DNA from: Myxacorys almedinensis A
GTDB taxonomy: Bacteria > Cyanobacteriota > Cyanobacteriia > Leptolyngbyales > Leptolyngbyaceae
Assembly: GCF_010091945.1 (NCBI RefSeq)
Contig: NZ_WVIE01000007.1
Span: 124,001-188,000 of the forward strand
Reading direction: 5' to 3'
Length of the DNA: 64,000 nucleotides
Shown: positions 8,805 to 17,946 of the stretch, piece by piece
Numbering within the stretch: the first letter of the stretch is position 1
Layout: each line of letters opens with the position of its first letter
Translations under genes and position numbers: made by a program
Notes under the pieces: model-generated
Seen by the model: the letters and a program-made list of their open reading frames with translations, nothing else
Database searches by the model: none
What the model was told of the DNA's origin: nothing

Positions 8805-9959
8805 TTACCGCAATTGTTCGAGAAGGGTTTTGACGATCGGAGCCATCGCCTTGACACTGTAGTAAGCCAAACACCGCTCCCTAGCCTGAACGCCCCTTGC
8901 TTGGGCTGCCTGCCAATCCCCAAAAATCTGATTAATGGTTTCAGCAATTTGCTCTGGCGATCCGGCATCTACCAGAAATCCAGTGTTCTCTAAAATCTCA
9001 GGGATATCACCGACCCGGCTGGCGAGAATTGGTTTCGCCATTGCCATGCCTTCGGTGAGCTTGATCGGAAACTGAGCCTGAGCCGTTAGCGTATCTCGCT
9101 GAGGCACCACGATGACATGAGCGGCAGCCACGATTTCGGGCATTTGCCAAAAGGGAGCGGGGGGAAGTTTAACAATCCAGCGTCCCCAATGGTCGATCAG
9201 ATGGCGATCGTAGTCGTCGTAGGGACTGCCCCCCACAATGACCAGCTTTAGATCGGGTTGGTTGAGCCGATCGAGAGCGGCTAGAACGTCTTCTAAGCCT
9301 TTGTGGGGGCGGGATGCGCCGGGAAACATCAAAACCCGGTAGTCTGACAACCCGTATTTGCGTCGGCTTTCTGCTGGATCGTGGGCTTGGGGATCAAACA
9401 TGTCCGTATCTTTACCGTTGGGCAGATAGACGCCGCCAAAACGGTGCTTGAGAAAGTGCGTATCGATCGTCAGCGCATCGGCACGGGAAACTAACTTTTC
9501 TGCCCACTGAAGATAAAGCGGGTGATCTGGCGATCGCAGTGCTCCGTCCGGTTTGAATAAGTCTCGTGCCAACTGTTTCAGCCCCGGACGGTAGCGCCAA
9601 TCGTCGCCCCCCATCCAACTCATTTCCCAATCATCGATATCTAAAATGACCGGACATCTGCTCTGAAGTTTTTTTAGCAGCGCGACGCCAAAGCTCATGG
9701 GTTTGGGCTTTACCGCGTACACAATGTCGCCATCAATTTTTGCCAGGAGTTGGCGGACTGAAGCGAAAATTTTTGGATACTGACTTCCTGGCAGACAGAC
9801 GATCGGCAAGTCGGGCGGGGGTTCTGGATAGATTTTTTCGCCAAATAAAAATCCTAAAATCTCTACGTCGTGGTTGAGCGATCGCAGCACTTGCGCCAAA
9901 AGATACGCGCGATCGACGCCGCCCTTGGAAAAATTGGGAGTGAGAATAGAAACTTTCAT
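8805..9959 (-). CDS. GT4-type glycosyltransferase
   Basis: A 384-residue GT-B fold transferase. The N-terminus MKVSILTPNFSKGGVDRAYL carries the glycine-rich acceptor-side loop. The donor side shows VLMFPGASRPHKGLEDVL near residue 200 and LTEGMAMAKPILAS near 305, the family's nucleotide-sugar binding helix, followed by GDIPEIL and NTGFLVDAG. These retaining enzymes add one sugar to a growing glycan at the cytoplasmic face of the membrane. It sits between the second GT4 gene and the ABC exporter gene, both on the same strand. Its sugar specificity cannot be read from sequence. Confidence 0.85.
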   Translation of the reverse strand: MKVSILTPNFSKGGVDRAYLLAQVLRSLNHDVEILGFLFGEKIYPEPPPDLPIVCLPGSQYPKIFASVRQLLAKIDGDIVYAVKPKPMSFGVALLKKLQSRCPVILDIDDWEMSWMGGDDWRYRPGLKQLARDLFKPDGALRSPDHPLYLQWAEKLVSRADALTIDTHFLKHRFGGVYLPNGKDTDMFDPQAHDPAESRRKYGLSDYRVLMFPGASRPHKGLEDVLAALDRLNQPDLKLVIVGGSPYDDYDRHLIDHWGRWIVKLPPAPFWQMPEIVAAAHVIVVPQRDTLTAQAQFPIKLTEGMAMAKPILASRVGDIPEILENTGFLVDAGSPEQIAETINQIFGDWQAAQARGVQARERCLAYYSVKAMAPIVKTLLEQLR

Positions 9960-10059
9960 AGCCTATAAAAATGTTCATCCATCAATGAGGGCGTGCTTGA
10001 CCCATGCCGAAGTCCTGACTCTGTGCCAAAGTCCTGATTAAAAGTACCCTGAAGAATTC

Positions 10060-11352
10060 TCAATGCCTCATGAGGCGTTCATAAAGCTCTGCCATTTCCT
10101 CTGCAACTTCACGGGTGGTTTTAACCGGGCGAATGCCCTGCTTTAACGTCGCGACGATCTGAGGGTGCGCGGCAAGGTGCGCGATCGCGGCTGCCCAAGC
10201 CTGCACATCTGCCGCCGAAACCAGCCAGCCATCTTTGCCGTGCTCTACCAGTTCGGCGATGCCTCCCAACCGCGAGCCGATCACCGGAGTGCCGACGGCG
10301 TGGGCTTCTAGCACAACTAAAGGACCGGTTTCTAGCCATTGTGAGGGAACGGCTAACAGATCGAACTGCGCGATCGCGCTGGGTACAGCGTCACGGCTGA
10401 GCGGTGCCTTGATCTGAATTCTTGGATCGCTAGCTGCGATCGCTGAAATTTTGTCTCGGTTTGCCTGCCCGTGCTGATCGGCATGAGTGGCATGAATTAT
10501 CAGTTCAACAGGCAGCGATCGCGGCACGTGTTGCAGCGCCTCGACCAAGATTTGAACCCCCTTTGTCTCTTGCCAGCGACCGAGGAACCCGATTGTAAGC
10601 GACCGGTGCGGAATAGACGTTGCAGCGCCAGACGAAGAAACCCCATGACGACTGAGCAATAGTTTTTTTTCGGGGACGCCATTTCGCACCAAGGCATCGT
10701 AAAGCCACTGACAAACCACGACAATTTGATCGCTGAGGGCAACAATTTCGCGGAGTTGATGGGCGCGATCGCGCACATGGGCAGGCGTGCTGAGGGTTGT
10801 TCCCAACTGGCGAAACCGGACATCGCGGGAGCGGCGCAGGCGAGCTTGACCTGCCTCTGCGATCGCCGGGGGAATCTGGCTCAACCGTTCGGCAACCCAC
10901 GCCGGAACCCGCTTTGAAACGCCCAAGCACTGGCTACAGCGAGTCACCTCGATCTGCCCGTCGCAGGCGGTGTGTCCGGCTTGCATCATGGTGCCGCGAA
11001 CGCAGACGATCTCTGGCATGTGAAGGGTCATGATCGTTTTCATGCCGAGGGTGCGAGCCAAACGGAGATGGGAAATGCCACAGCGATCGCGCACGGTGTG
11101 TTGGTGATAAATCCCGCTTTGGTTGGCGCTAAGCCACGTTGCGAAGGCGGCAAATGACGGATAGCGATACACCTCAATGCCGTTGTAATAGCCAGTTTGA
11201 GGTGCAGCCGATTTTTGCTCAAGGGTGAGCGGCGTGCCAATCACACACTCAAAGCCCAAGGGTTTCAAGTTTTGAGCTAAACCCTCTACGTAGACTTCTA
11301 CGCCTCCCGAAGAGGCTGGAGGATACCAAGCGCTGGTTTGAATCAGCTTCAT
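10060..11352 (-). CDS. GT4-type glycosyltransferase
   Basis: A 430-residue GT-B transferase, first gene of the glycan cluster. N-terminal loop: SAWYPPASSGGVEVYVEGLA. Donor site: IGFLGRWQETKGVQILVEAL, then the E-x7-E region GPLVVLEAHAVGTPVIGSR near residue 345. A middle insert holds several Cys residues (ACDGQIEVTRCSQCLGVSK) that look like a small zinc-binding or structural loop seen in some GT4 proteins. The ATG at 11350-11352 (MKLIQTS) is preferred over a TTG two codons upstream. No Shine-Dalgarno sequence is obvious. Substrate unknown. Confidence 0.85.
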   Translation of the reverse strand: MKLIQTSAWYPPASSGGVEVYVEGLAQNLKPLGFECVIGTPLTLEQKSAAPQTGYYNGIEVYRYPSFAAFATWLSANQSGIYHQHTVRDRCGISHLRLARTLGMKTIMTLHMPEIVCVRGTMMQAGHTACDGQIEVTRCSQCLGVSKRVPAWVAERLSQIPPAIAEAGQARLRRSRDVRFRQLGTTLSTPAHVRDRAHQLREIVALSDQIVVVCQWLYDALVRNGVPEKKLLLSRHGVSSSGAATSIPHRSLTIGFLGRWQETKGVQILVEALQHVPRSLPVELIIHATHADQHGQANRDKISAIAASDPRIQIKAPLSRDAVPSAIAQFDLLAVPSQWLETGPLVVLEAHAVGTPVIGSRLGGIAELVEHGKDGWLVSAADVQAWAAAIAHLAAHPQIVATLKQGIRPVKTTREVAEEMAELYERLMRH

Positions 11353-11396
11353 GAGCAAAAAGGGGTGAAGGTGGGAAAATTTGTCGCTTCGTGGCT

Positions 11397-11618
11397 TTAC
11401 ATTAAGCCTTGATCATCAACCAGCTTCATTCGACCATTTTGAATCTGATCAAAAATGCGATTAATCTGGCGGCGTTCTTCGGCGGTAATGCCCTGGCTTG
11501 AAAGCAACACAGACGCCAAGTGAAGATGTTCTTGACGGTGAATCTGTCCGGCTTGCAAAATTCGCTCGATGATTTGTTTTGTCGGTAGGTCAAATCGATT
11601 TTGAGATGCTTTTACCAT
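11397..11618 (-). CDS. Small conserved cyanobacterial protein of unknown function
   Basis: A 73-residue soluble, mostly helical protein. Motifs include FDLPTKQIIERILQAG, HRQEHLHLAS and TAEERRQINRIFDQIQ, followed by a C-terminal MKLVD. I recall highly similar short proteins in many cyanobacteria, but they have no assigned function. The ITAEERRQIN-RIFDQIQNG stretch resembles a helix-turn-helix pair but is not a recognised DNA-binding motif. It lies 45 bases upstream of the GT4 operon on the same strand and may be co-transcribed with it. Confidence 0.7.
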   Translation of the reverse strand: MVKASQNRFDLPTKQIIERILQAGQIHRQEHLHLASVLLSSQGITAEERRQINRIFDQIQNGRMKLVDDQGLM

Positions 11619-11892
11619 AGGAATGAGGCTCGATCATGAAGGGGCTAGACGGTGAGGGGTTACGGATCGAAAGCAGCGAATCGCAAATCAGACTAAATCC
11701 TTAGAGTAAAACCATCGTTTTGGTCTAAATGGGTTTCATGTTCTTACTTTTGCGTCTTTCTAGGGATCGTGGGCACAGCTACCATGAGTAAATCGCCAAG
11801 ACTTGATGAAATTTTGGTGGGATGCGATCGCTCTACTTCAGGATTGACCACTTGACTCTCAGAATAAACACGAGGTTGAACATTTCAATGCT
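11619..11892. other. Divergent intergenic region upstream of gloB
   Basis: A 274-base gap between the small minus-strand gene and gloB. It should contain both promoters. No hairpin, repeat or small gene stands out. Confidence 0.4.
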
Positions 11893-12666
11893 ATGCAAAT
11901 CTACCGAATTCCCGCTCTTTCGGATAACTACATTTTTCTGCTCCACGATGCGGATCGCCACATTGCCGCGATCGTTGACCCCGCACAGGCAACCCCTGTC
12001 CTGCAAAAGCTAGACGAACTCGGAGCAACCCTGGTTGCCATTTTCAACACACACCACCACGGCGATCACGTAGGCGGAAACGCGCAACTGTTACGCCAAT
12101 TTCCAGAGGCGATCGTCTATGGAGGCAGCCACGATCGCGGGCGAATTCCGGGACAGCACGTATTTTTACAGGCGGGTGATGGTGTCAAATTTGGCGATCG
12201 CTCAGCCGAGGTCTTGTTTGTGCCGGGGCACACTCGCGCCCACATTGCCTACTACTTTCCACCGGTAGACGCGGATTCTACCGGAGAGCTATTTTGTGGA
12301 GATGTGCTGTTTTCTGGCGGGTGTGGCAGGCTGCGAGAAGGGACACCCGAACAAATGATGCGATCGCTCAGCCAGCTTAGGAAATTGCCGGACACTACGC
12401 GAGTCTGGTGTGCCCACGAGTACACGTTGAGCAATTTGAGGTTTGCGATCGCGGTTGATCCACGCAATCAGGCGGTGCAGCGGCGGCTGTCGGAGGTGCA
12501 AAGGATGCGCCGCCACGATGAAGCCACGATTCCCACCATGCTAGGTCTAGAGAAAAGCACGAATCCCTTTTTGCGCTGGGATGCCCCGGCGATTCAGCAG
12601 GCGATGAACCAACGCGACCCGGTGGCAACCTTTGCGGCGCTGCGAACAAAAAAAGACACTTTCTAA
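11893..12666 (+). CDS. gloB: Hydroxyacylglutathione hydrolase (glyoxalase II)
   Basis: A 257-residue metallo-beta-lactamase-fold enzyme that hydrolyses S-D-lactoylglutathione to D-lactate and glutathione, the second step of methylglyoxal detoxification. The binuclear metal site is [10 protein letters not shown] near residues 54-63. Further ligands are [11 protein letters not shown] near 113 and [13 protein letters not shown] near 135. The C-terminal [11 protein letters not shown] and NPFLRWD are substrate-binding blocks typical of true glyoxalase II rather than generic hydrolases of the fold. Length is normal (about 255). Its last four bases overlap the end of the convergent TpsB gene. Confidence 0.93.
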   Translation: MQIYRIPALSDNYIFLLHDADRHIAAIVDPAQATPVLQKLDELGATLVAIFNTHHHGDHVGGNAQLLRQFPEAIVYGGSHDRGRIPGQHVFLQAGDGVKFGDRSAEVLFVPGHTRAHIAYYFPPVDADSTGELFCGDVLFSGGCGRLREGTPEQMMRSLSQLRKLPDTTRVWCAHEYTLSNLRFAIAVDPRNQAVQRRLSEVQRMRRHDEATIPTMLGLEKSTNPFLRWDAPAIQQAMNQRDPVATFAALRTKKDTF

Positions 12667-14381
12667 AAGCTGTAGCCTGCACTAAAGTAAAAGGCGCGCT
12701 CTTGAGCATTCTCGCCGCGATCGCGAAGATGGACAAACGGGACAGCATAATCCAACCGGACTGTGAATCCCGGAAACGGTTCGAGCAGTACTCCAAGCCC
12801 CGCCCCAGCAAGCAGGGTTTGATTTGGGAGAATGTTGGGATTATCAGAGCGGTTCCAAACGGTGCCAAAATCGATGAACGGGGCAAGTTGAAAAATGGGC
12901 ACCCCCGACTCATTGCGTTGAATCGCAATCCGGTCTTCAAAAGATACCCGGACTCCGTTATCGCCAGAGCGGGCATTTTGCCGATAGCCGCGCAGCGTTT
13001 GCCCGCCGCCAATTACAAACTGCTGAGACGGCAGCAAACTGTCTGGCGTGAGTTGCACATCTGCTTGAGCAATCAGGAGATGATCTGTCCCAAGGCGCTG
13101 CACCCGTTGCACCTGTCCGAGCCAACTGACGAACTGTCCGTCAGGGAGGGGTTTGGGGTTGGTTGTGGCGCTAAAGACTCCTAACCCAATGCTGAACTGC
13201 GATCGCAGCGCCCAGGCTCCTTGCAGATCGCGCTTGATATAGTCTTGTCCAATCTTGAGAACTCGCGTCCGGCTGTTGCCCTCTGGATCAGGACCGATGC
13301 CAAACGGAAACGGCGTGCTTTGAAACAAAAAGGTCTGCCCATTTTGCACGGCGAAACCCAGTGACAGCGCCACTTCCTCGCGAGGAGACCGCAGAATGGG
13401 CTGGCGATAGCTCAGTTCGTAGAGGCTAGAGTCGCTGCGAATTCCGAAAGCCGCAAACCGAGGTTCGATGATTTCGCTGCGGCTGGGGGCGGCTCGAAGT
13501 TGCAGCGTGCCGTTCATCCCGTTGACCGGAATTCGGTAATTAAAGTCAAACGCACTATAGCCCCCTTGAGTTGTCCGAAAGTAGGAGGCGCTCAGTTCGT
13601 CCCCTAATCCGGTCAGGTTGCGGTAGCTCAAGATGCTGCCAAATCGCTCTGAACCCACGCTTGGCGGCGAGTAGTTATCCGCTCCAAAATAGCCATTGAG
13701 CGCGGCTGCCTCCCGAACGCGGACGGTGAGAATGCTTTGTCCTAATCCGGTTCCGGGGCGTAAACTTGCTTCTACGGCTTCAAACAGGGGATCGACTTTG
13801 AGCAATCGTAGCTGGTCTTCGAGTTTGTCTTTGTTGAGGGGGGTTGCGGTTCCGAGGCTGACGCGATCGCGCACATAAAAGGGTTTGAGCCGCTCTAATC
13901 CTTGGACATCGATTGCTTCGATAGAGCCTTCAATCACGCGAATCTGCACGATGCCATCGACAATGGTTTGATCGCCAACAACGGCTCTAGACGTGATGTA
14001 GCCCCGGCTTAGGTAAAGTTGCGTAATCGCATCTGCCACACTGCGGAGGTCTTCTAGGGTGACGGTTTTCCCCTCTACGGGTTGTGTAATTCGTGCAATT
14101 TCCTCAGGGGTGAGCAGCGTTCCATCCACAACCTCGATTTTGCGGACTGAAATCTTAACGGAAGACGGTTCAGGAAGCGGAGTTGGGGTTGGGGTTGGCG
14201 CGAGATCTGGCGTTTCTGGTGGGAGCGGCTGCGGGGTTGGCAGAGCTTGCGGAAATCGGTCAGGGTTTGGATTGGCGTTTGGCAGGGTGGCGGCTGTTTG
14301 GGCGATCGCCCTGGATGACACCAAACAGCCGAGGAGGCTAGCGATGTAAACCAAAACCTGAGCATGAATCAGCTTGTTCAT
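12663..14381 (-). CDS. TpsB outer-membrane transporter (ShlB/FhaC/HecB family)
   Basis: Outer-membrane pore of two-partner secretion, or a related Omp85-type porin. The 572-residue protein starts with a signal peptide ([19 protein letters not shown], cut after SRAIAQ). A Pro-rich linker near 35-75 is followed by a POTRA pair ([14 protein letters not shown] near 80; [14 protein letters not shown]) and a C-terminal beta-barrel ending in a terminal Phe (FYFSAGYSF). The conserved loop [14 protein letters not shown], equivalent to the VRGY motif of FhaC, is present. The ATG at 14379-14381 is preferred over an upstream GTG because the signal peptide starts there. No TpsA cargo gene is adjacent. Confidence 0.88.
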   Translation of the reverse strand: MNKLIHAQVLVYIASLLGCLVSSRAIAQTAATLPNANPNPDRFPQALPTPQPLPPETPDLAPTPTPTPLPEPSSVKISVRKIEVVDGTLLTPEEIARITQPVEGKTVTLEDLRSVADAITQLYLSRGYITSRAVVGDQTIVDGIVQIRVIEGSIEAIDVQGLERLKPFYVRDRVSLGTATPLNKDKLEDQLRLLKVDPLFEAVEASLRPGTGLGQSILTVRVREAAALNGYFGADNYSPPSVGSERFGSILSYRNLTGLGDELSASYFRTTQGGYSAFDFNYRIPVNGMNGTLQLRAAPSRSEIIEPRFAAFGIRSDSSLYELSYRQPILRSPREEVALSLGFAVQNGQTFLFQSTPFPFGIGPDPEGNSRTRVLKIGQDYIKRDLQGAWALRSQFSIGLGVFSATTNPKPLPDGQFVSWLGQVQRVQRLGTDHLLIAQADVQLTPDSLLPSQQFVIGGGQTLRGYRQNARSGDNGVRVSFEDRIAIQRNESGVPIFQLAPFIDFGTVWNRSDNPNILPNQTLLAGAGLGVLLEPFPGFTVRLDYAVPFVHLRDRGENAQERAFYFSAGYSF

Positions 14382-14481
14382 AAATGACGATCGCGCTGAT
14401 GAGGAACGACTCACTCATCGCATAACTGGCTCTAGCATGATACAGACAAACGCCGCGATCGACATTTAGATTAGCACTGAC

Positions 14482-14606
14482 GATTTGGAGTTGAGGGGTA
14501 GGAGGGGTGAGAGGGTAGAGGGGTAAGAGGGTGGAGGGAGATGTTACCCATCCACTCATCCACTCATCCACTCATCGATTCCCAGTCCATCATTTCAAGC
14601 TTGACA
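14482..14606. repeat. Interspersed G-rich element, copy D (eroded)
   Basis: A degenerate copy of the element family also found at 19261, 24971 and 42101. It shares with copy C the G-rich core (GAGGGGTGAGAGGGT...) and the arm CCCATCCACTCATCCACTC followed by ATCGATTCCCAG. Its right end, read on the minus strand, is TGTCAAGCTTGAAATGA, one mismatch from the family end over 17 bases. That end forms the last codons and the TGA stop of the neighbouring htrA-like gene. Both outer CTAG termini are lost. Confidence 0.75.
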
Positions 14607-15408
14607 TCAAGGTTCCAGATTGCGCGAGTAGTTGGGTTGCCACCTCTTGGGCGCGATTGATTGGAATCGCAAACCCCAGACCTTGTGCCCCTCGAAGAAT
14701 TGCCGTATTCATGCCAACGACCTCACCGCGCTGGTTGAGCAGCGGCCCACCCGAATTACCAGGGTTGATGGCGGCATCGGTTTGAATGTAGGTGACACGG
14801 CGGCTAGATCCGATCGCTCTGCCTGATCGCTCGGTGGCGCTAATAATGCCGACTGTGACGGTGTTATCGAGTCCGAGGGGGTTGCCAATGGCGATCGCCC
14901 ATTCGCCGGGTCTGGTTTGGTCAGAGTTTGCCAGACGGACGGTGGGTAGATTGGTCGCCTCGATTTTGACGATCGCTACATCCGTTTGGCGATCGGCTCC
15001 CATAACTCGACCGGTAAACTCGCGCCCGTCTCTGAGGGTAACGGTAACGCGATCTGCGCCCTCAACCACATGGGCATTGGTCATTACCAGCCCGTTAGAC
15101 TGAGTGATGAATCCTGACCCCGTACCTTGAACGCTCCGTTGTCCCGAATTGGTTACTCGGCTCCGCGACGAATTGATCCGCACGACGGCTGCCCCAGATT
15201 TTTCGACAACGGCAGAGACGAAATTATCGCCAGCAGAATTAAACGGCAAAGCGGGAACTTGCGCGATCGCAGCGGGAGCTTGTGCGATCGCCCGCTGAGG
15301 CTGCAACTGAACGGGGATAACCTGCGCCCCAACCAAAGCGCTGAGCGCCCCAGCAGAGACTAACGAGAGAGAAGCGAACGACTTTTTCAAGAAGCGGTTA
15401 GAAGTCAT
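14590..15408 (-). CDS. HtrA/DegP-like serine protease without a PDZ domain
   Basis: A 272-residue trypsin-like protease. The start MTSNRFLKK (15406-15408) opens a Sec-type signal region ([14 protein letters not shown]); the frame extends further upstream without family similarity. The triad is His in TNAHVVEG, Asp in [10 protein letters not shown] and Ser in NPGNSGGPL. The catalytic domain is complete and ends normally at [17 protein letters not shown]. Family members then continue for about 100 residues of PDZ domain, as in the paralogue at 50758. Here only [11 protein letters not shown] remains, and its last codons come from repeat copy D. It is probably a protease truncated by the element, perhaps still active but unable to form normal PDZ-controlled oligomers. 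Confidence 0.85.
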   Translation of the reverse strand: MTSNRFLKKSFASLSLVSAGALSALVGAQVIPVQLQPQRAIAQAPAAIAQVPALPFNSAGDNFVSAVVEKSGAAVVRINSSRSRVTNSGQRSVQGTGSGFITQSNGLVMTNAHVVEGADRVTVTLRDGREFTGRVMGADRQTDVAIVKIEATNLPTVRLANSDQTRPGEWAIAIGNPLGLDNTVTVGIISATERSGRAIGSSRRVTYIQTDAAINPGNSGGPLLNQRGEVVGMNTAILRGAQGLGFAIPINRAQEVATQLLAQSGTLMSSLK

Positions 15409-15585
15409 TGATGGGTTCCAATAACGTAAATTAAAGCGGATAGCACTGCTGTTTTTCTCACTATTACTAGTGATGCAGTTTTGATCGTAAAACCGATAGA
15501 TAGAGCGTTGCAAAGATCATCACCGCTGTGATGGGTAGATGCTAGTCTGATTGATAGAATAAAATTCTCAAATCTTGATCAATGC

Positions 15586-16848
15586 TTAATCTACTTTGAG
15601 AATTTGCTGCACAATATCCATTGCTGTTTGCGATGTCTCGTTTAGTAGTTTTGGATCTACAGTCTTGTCATTTGGTGTGTGGTAGTTGGCATCACTACCA
15701 CGATAAAAAAACAAAACAGGTACATTCTTGGCAGCAAACGCCGCGTGATCGCTGCTTCCGTTGACAACCGATTTGGGGATTGAAGCTTTAGGTTGTGCGA
15801 TCGCAGTGAGCGACGATGATCCGCCAATTTGTAACTGCTGATTGACGCCCACCATATCGAAATTGAGCATCGCTTTTAGCCCTGATAAAAACTGAGGCTG
15901 AGCCGCTTCGACAAACGCACGAGAGCCTTTTAGCCCATCTTCCTCGCCATCAAACGCGACAAACCAAGCTTGACGCGCCAAGGGAGTCTTAGCCATCCGA
16001 CGAGCCAAATCAAGCGTCACGGCTGTGCCAGAAGCGTTGTCATTGGCTCCGGGTGAACCGGCAACCGAGTCAAAATGCCCACCGATCAGCACCGTGGGCT
16101 GAGTCACGCCATCGAGATAGGCAATGACGTTGCGTCCAGTGATGGTGCGCTCTTCTGCGTTTACCACTAGGCTAACGGTTGTGGGCATGGCTTGAGCGCG
16201 ATCGCGCAATGGGTTCCCCTGATCTCTCGATAGCGCCACAACCGGAATGGTGGGCTTGCCTGTCAGCGTGCCGCGCAGCGTGCCACCTTCGGTGTTGACG
16301 ATGATGAGACCCACCGCGCCTGCTTTAGCCGCATTCTCAGCTTTTTGAGTAAATGGAATTTCGCCTCGCTGCACGATCGCGATGCGACCGTTAACGGGCA
16401 GGTTGGCAAAATCCGCAGGTCGCCCAACATTAGGAACTGCCACTAAAGGAGTGGTCGCTTTGCCAGCGATCGTGCCGTTGAGGGCTTGACCTTCAAGCGG
16501 TGTTCCATCTACGGTGATGGTCGATCCTTCGTCTCGAAACTTGGAGTAAGTAAAGGTTTGAACTTGAGTTTGGTAACCTGCTTTGCGATACTCATCGATC
16601 AGATATTGACTGGCTTGTTCGGCGGTGGGTGTGCCCGCCACTCGCGGTCCTAAATTGACCAAGGCTTGAACCGTTGACCCAGCCTCGTTGCTTTCTTGCG
16701 CCTCTGCACTTGCCACGGGTGCAAGCTCTGCCCCCCGGTTAGCAGTGCCAACGCAGCCCGTTGAAAGCGAGACAAAGGTAGTTGCTAGGGCAATCTGTAG
16801 GCTGAGACGTAACCGTTTAGAAACTGGTTTTGATGCCGTTCTGATCAC
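15586..16848 (-). CDS. M28-family aminopeptidase with PA domain, lipoprotein
   Basis: A 420-residue exported zinc peptidase. The N-terminus has a basic start, a hydrophobic stretch and the lipobox LSTGC near residue 32, so it is probably a lipoprotein. A protease-associated (PA) domain lies near 115-225 (RIAVQRGEIPFTQKAENAAK, GAVGLIIVNTE). The catalytic M28 core follows: His/Asp in GGHFDSVAGSPGANDNASG and Glu-Glu in FDGEEDGLKGS, then Asp in LNFDMVGV and His in YHTPNDK. These are the expected two-zinc ligands. Likely role: peptide scavenging at the periplasmic face. Single gene, no obvious operon. Confidence 0.88.
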   Translation of the reverse strand: MIRTASKPVSKRLRLSLQIALATTFVSLSTGCVGTANRGAELAPVASAEAQESNEAGSTVQALVNLGPRVAGTPTAEQASQYLIDEYRKAGYQTQVQTFTYSKFRDEGSTITVDGTPLEGQALNGTIAGKATTPLVAVPNVGRPADFANLPVNGRIAIVQRGEIPFTQKAENAAKAGAVGLIIVNTEGGTLRGTLTGKPTIPVVALSRDQGNPLRDRAQAMPTTVSLVVNAEERTITGRNVIAYLDGVTQPTVLIGGHFDSVAGSPGANDNASGTAVTLDLARRMAKTPLARQAWFVAFDGEEDGLKGSRAFVEAAQPQFLSGLKAMLNFDMVGVNQQLQIGGSSSLTAIAQPKASIPKSVVNGSSDHAAFAAKNVPVLFFYRGSDANYHTPNDKTVDPKLLNETSQTAMDIVQQILKVD

Positions 16849-17099
16849 CGTGTATTCCTAAGACAGAAGCGTTGGTATGACATGATCACTCGCCGTCCTC
16901 ACCCACTGGTTGTCGATTCATCTTCCGCAGCCATGCAGGAGAGAAGATATTATTTAGTGTGGCAGGCAATTGTGACAAAGAAATGTCATGAGCGTTCTGG
17001 GTTATTGGCTGCGATCGCGCCTCAAAAAGCCTCAAAAATGTGGGATGGGCAGTGTAGAATCAGCCCCTTCCTCGTATCGTGGGCAGACTCTTTACGGTC
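16849..17099. other. Intergenic region
   Basis: A 251-base gap between two minus-strand genes. It should hold the promoter of the M28 peptidase gene. It contains one GCGATCGC site near 17013. No gene, terminator or repeat is evident. Confidence 0.4.
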
Positions 17100-17801
17100 T
17101 TACTGTCTTACACCGAGCAAGCGATCGTACTGTTCCTTCACGCATCTGAAACACTCGCACGATGCTGCTTCAAGTCCTGGTTGGTTGAGAATATTAATGC
17201 GACCCCGGTGATATCGAATCAGCTTGCTATCTTGAAACTTCTGCGCCGCTTCGCTCACCCCCGCACGTCTCACCCCCAGCATTTGAGCGAGAAACTCATG
17301 GGTTAGCCTTAGTTCGTCTGAATTAACGCGGTCTTGCGCTTCTAGCAGCCAGCGCCCAAAGCGTTGCTCTAACGTGTGGAAACGGTTGCAGGCGGTGGTT
17401 TGCGAAATTTGTGCGATCAGGGCTTGGGTATAGCGCAGCAAGACATTGCGGAGTGCTTTGTTGCGATCGAATTCTTCAAGCAGCACGGCGGCATCAATTT
17501 TGATTGCAGTTCCAGTGATCTGAACGATATATTGTGTCTGCGTGGTTTCGCGCCCTCCCATAAAGGCATTTACACCTAGCACTTCCCGATTGCCAACCAA
17601 ACCCGTCTCAGCCATCATGCCGCCTTCCATCGTGATCGTGATGGAAAGCAGACAATCGATCGGAAAATAGAGGTCTCGAATCGTTTCGCCAGGATGATGA
17701 AGAATTTTGCCTTGCTCTAGCGAGACTTCCTTCAGATGAGGAGCCAATTTTTCATACACTCCAGAGCATAAAGCTTCCAGTAAGCGGTTTCTAACATCCA
17801 T
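17100..17801 (-). CDS. Crp/Fnr-family transcriptional regulator
   Basis: A 233-residue regulator with an N-terminal cyclic-nucleotide-binding-type barrel (residues 15-125: LEQGKILHHPGETIRDLYF, VGNREVLGVNAFMGG) and a C-terminal winged helix (160-215: RLTHEFLAQMLGVRRAGVSE). The cAMP-binding Arg/Ser pair of true Crp is not visible, so it may sense another signal or none. The C-terminus has a Cys pair (CECFRCVKEQ) that could be redox-sensitive or a loose metal site; this is speculation. I recall similar proteins often standing alone in cyanobacteria. Targets unknown. Confidence 0.85.
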   Translation of the reverse strand: MDVRNRLLEALCSGVYEKLAPHLKEVSLEQGKILHHPGETIRDLYFPIDCLLSITITMEGGMMAETGLVGNREVLGVNAFMGGRETTQTQYIVQITGTAIKIDAAVLLEEFDRNKALRNVLLRYTQALIAQISQTTACNRFHTLEQRFGRWLLEAQDRVNSDELRLTHEFLAQMLGVRRAGVSEAAQKFQDSKLIRYHRGRINILNQPGLEAASCECFRCVKEQYDRLLGVRQ

Positions 17802-17946
17802 ATCTTGCGAAGGGTATGGGAAGACGCTTTTAGATTTTAGCTCAGTAACAACGGCACCTTTTAGCCTGTGGCTGGGGGCTGGGCGAAGTCATCTCCGGTT
17901 GGGGTCGGGGCAAAATGGTTGTGAGAACTCATCGAATTTAGATCCA

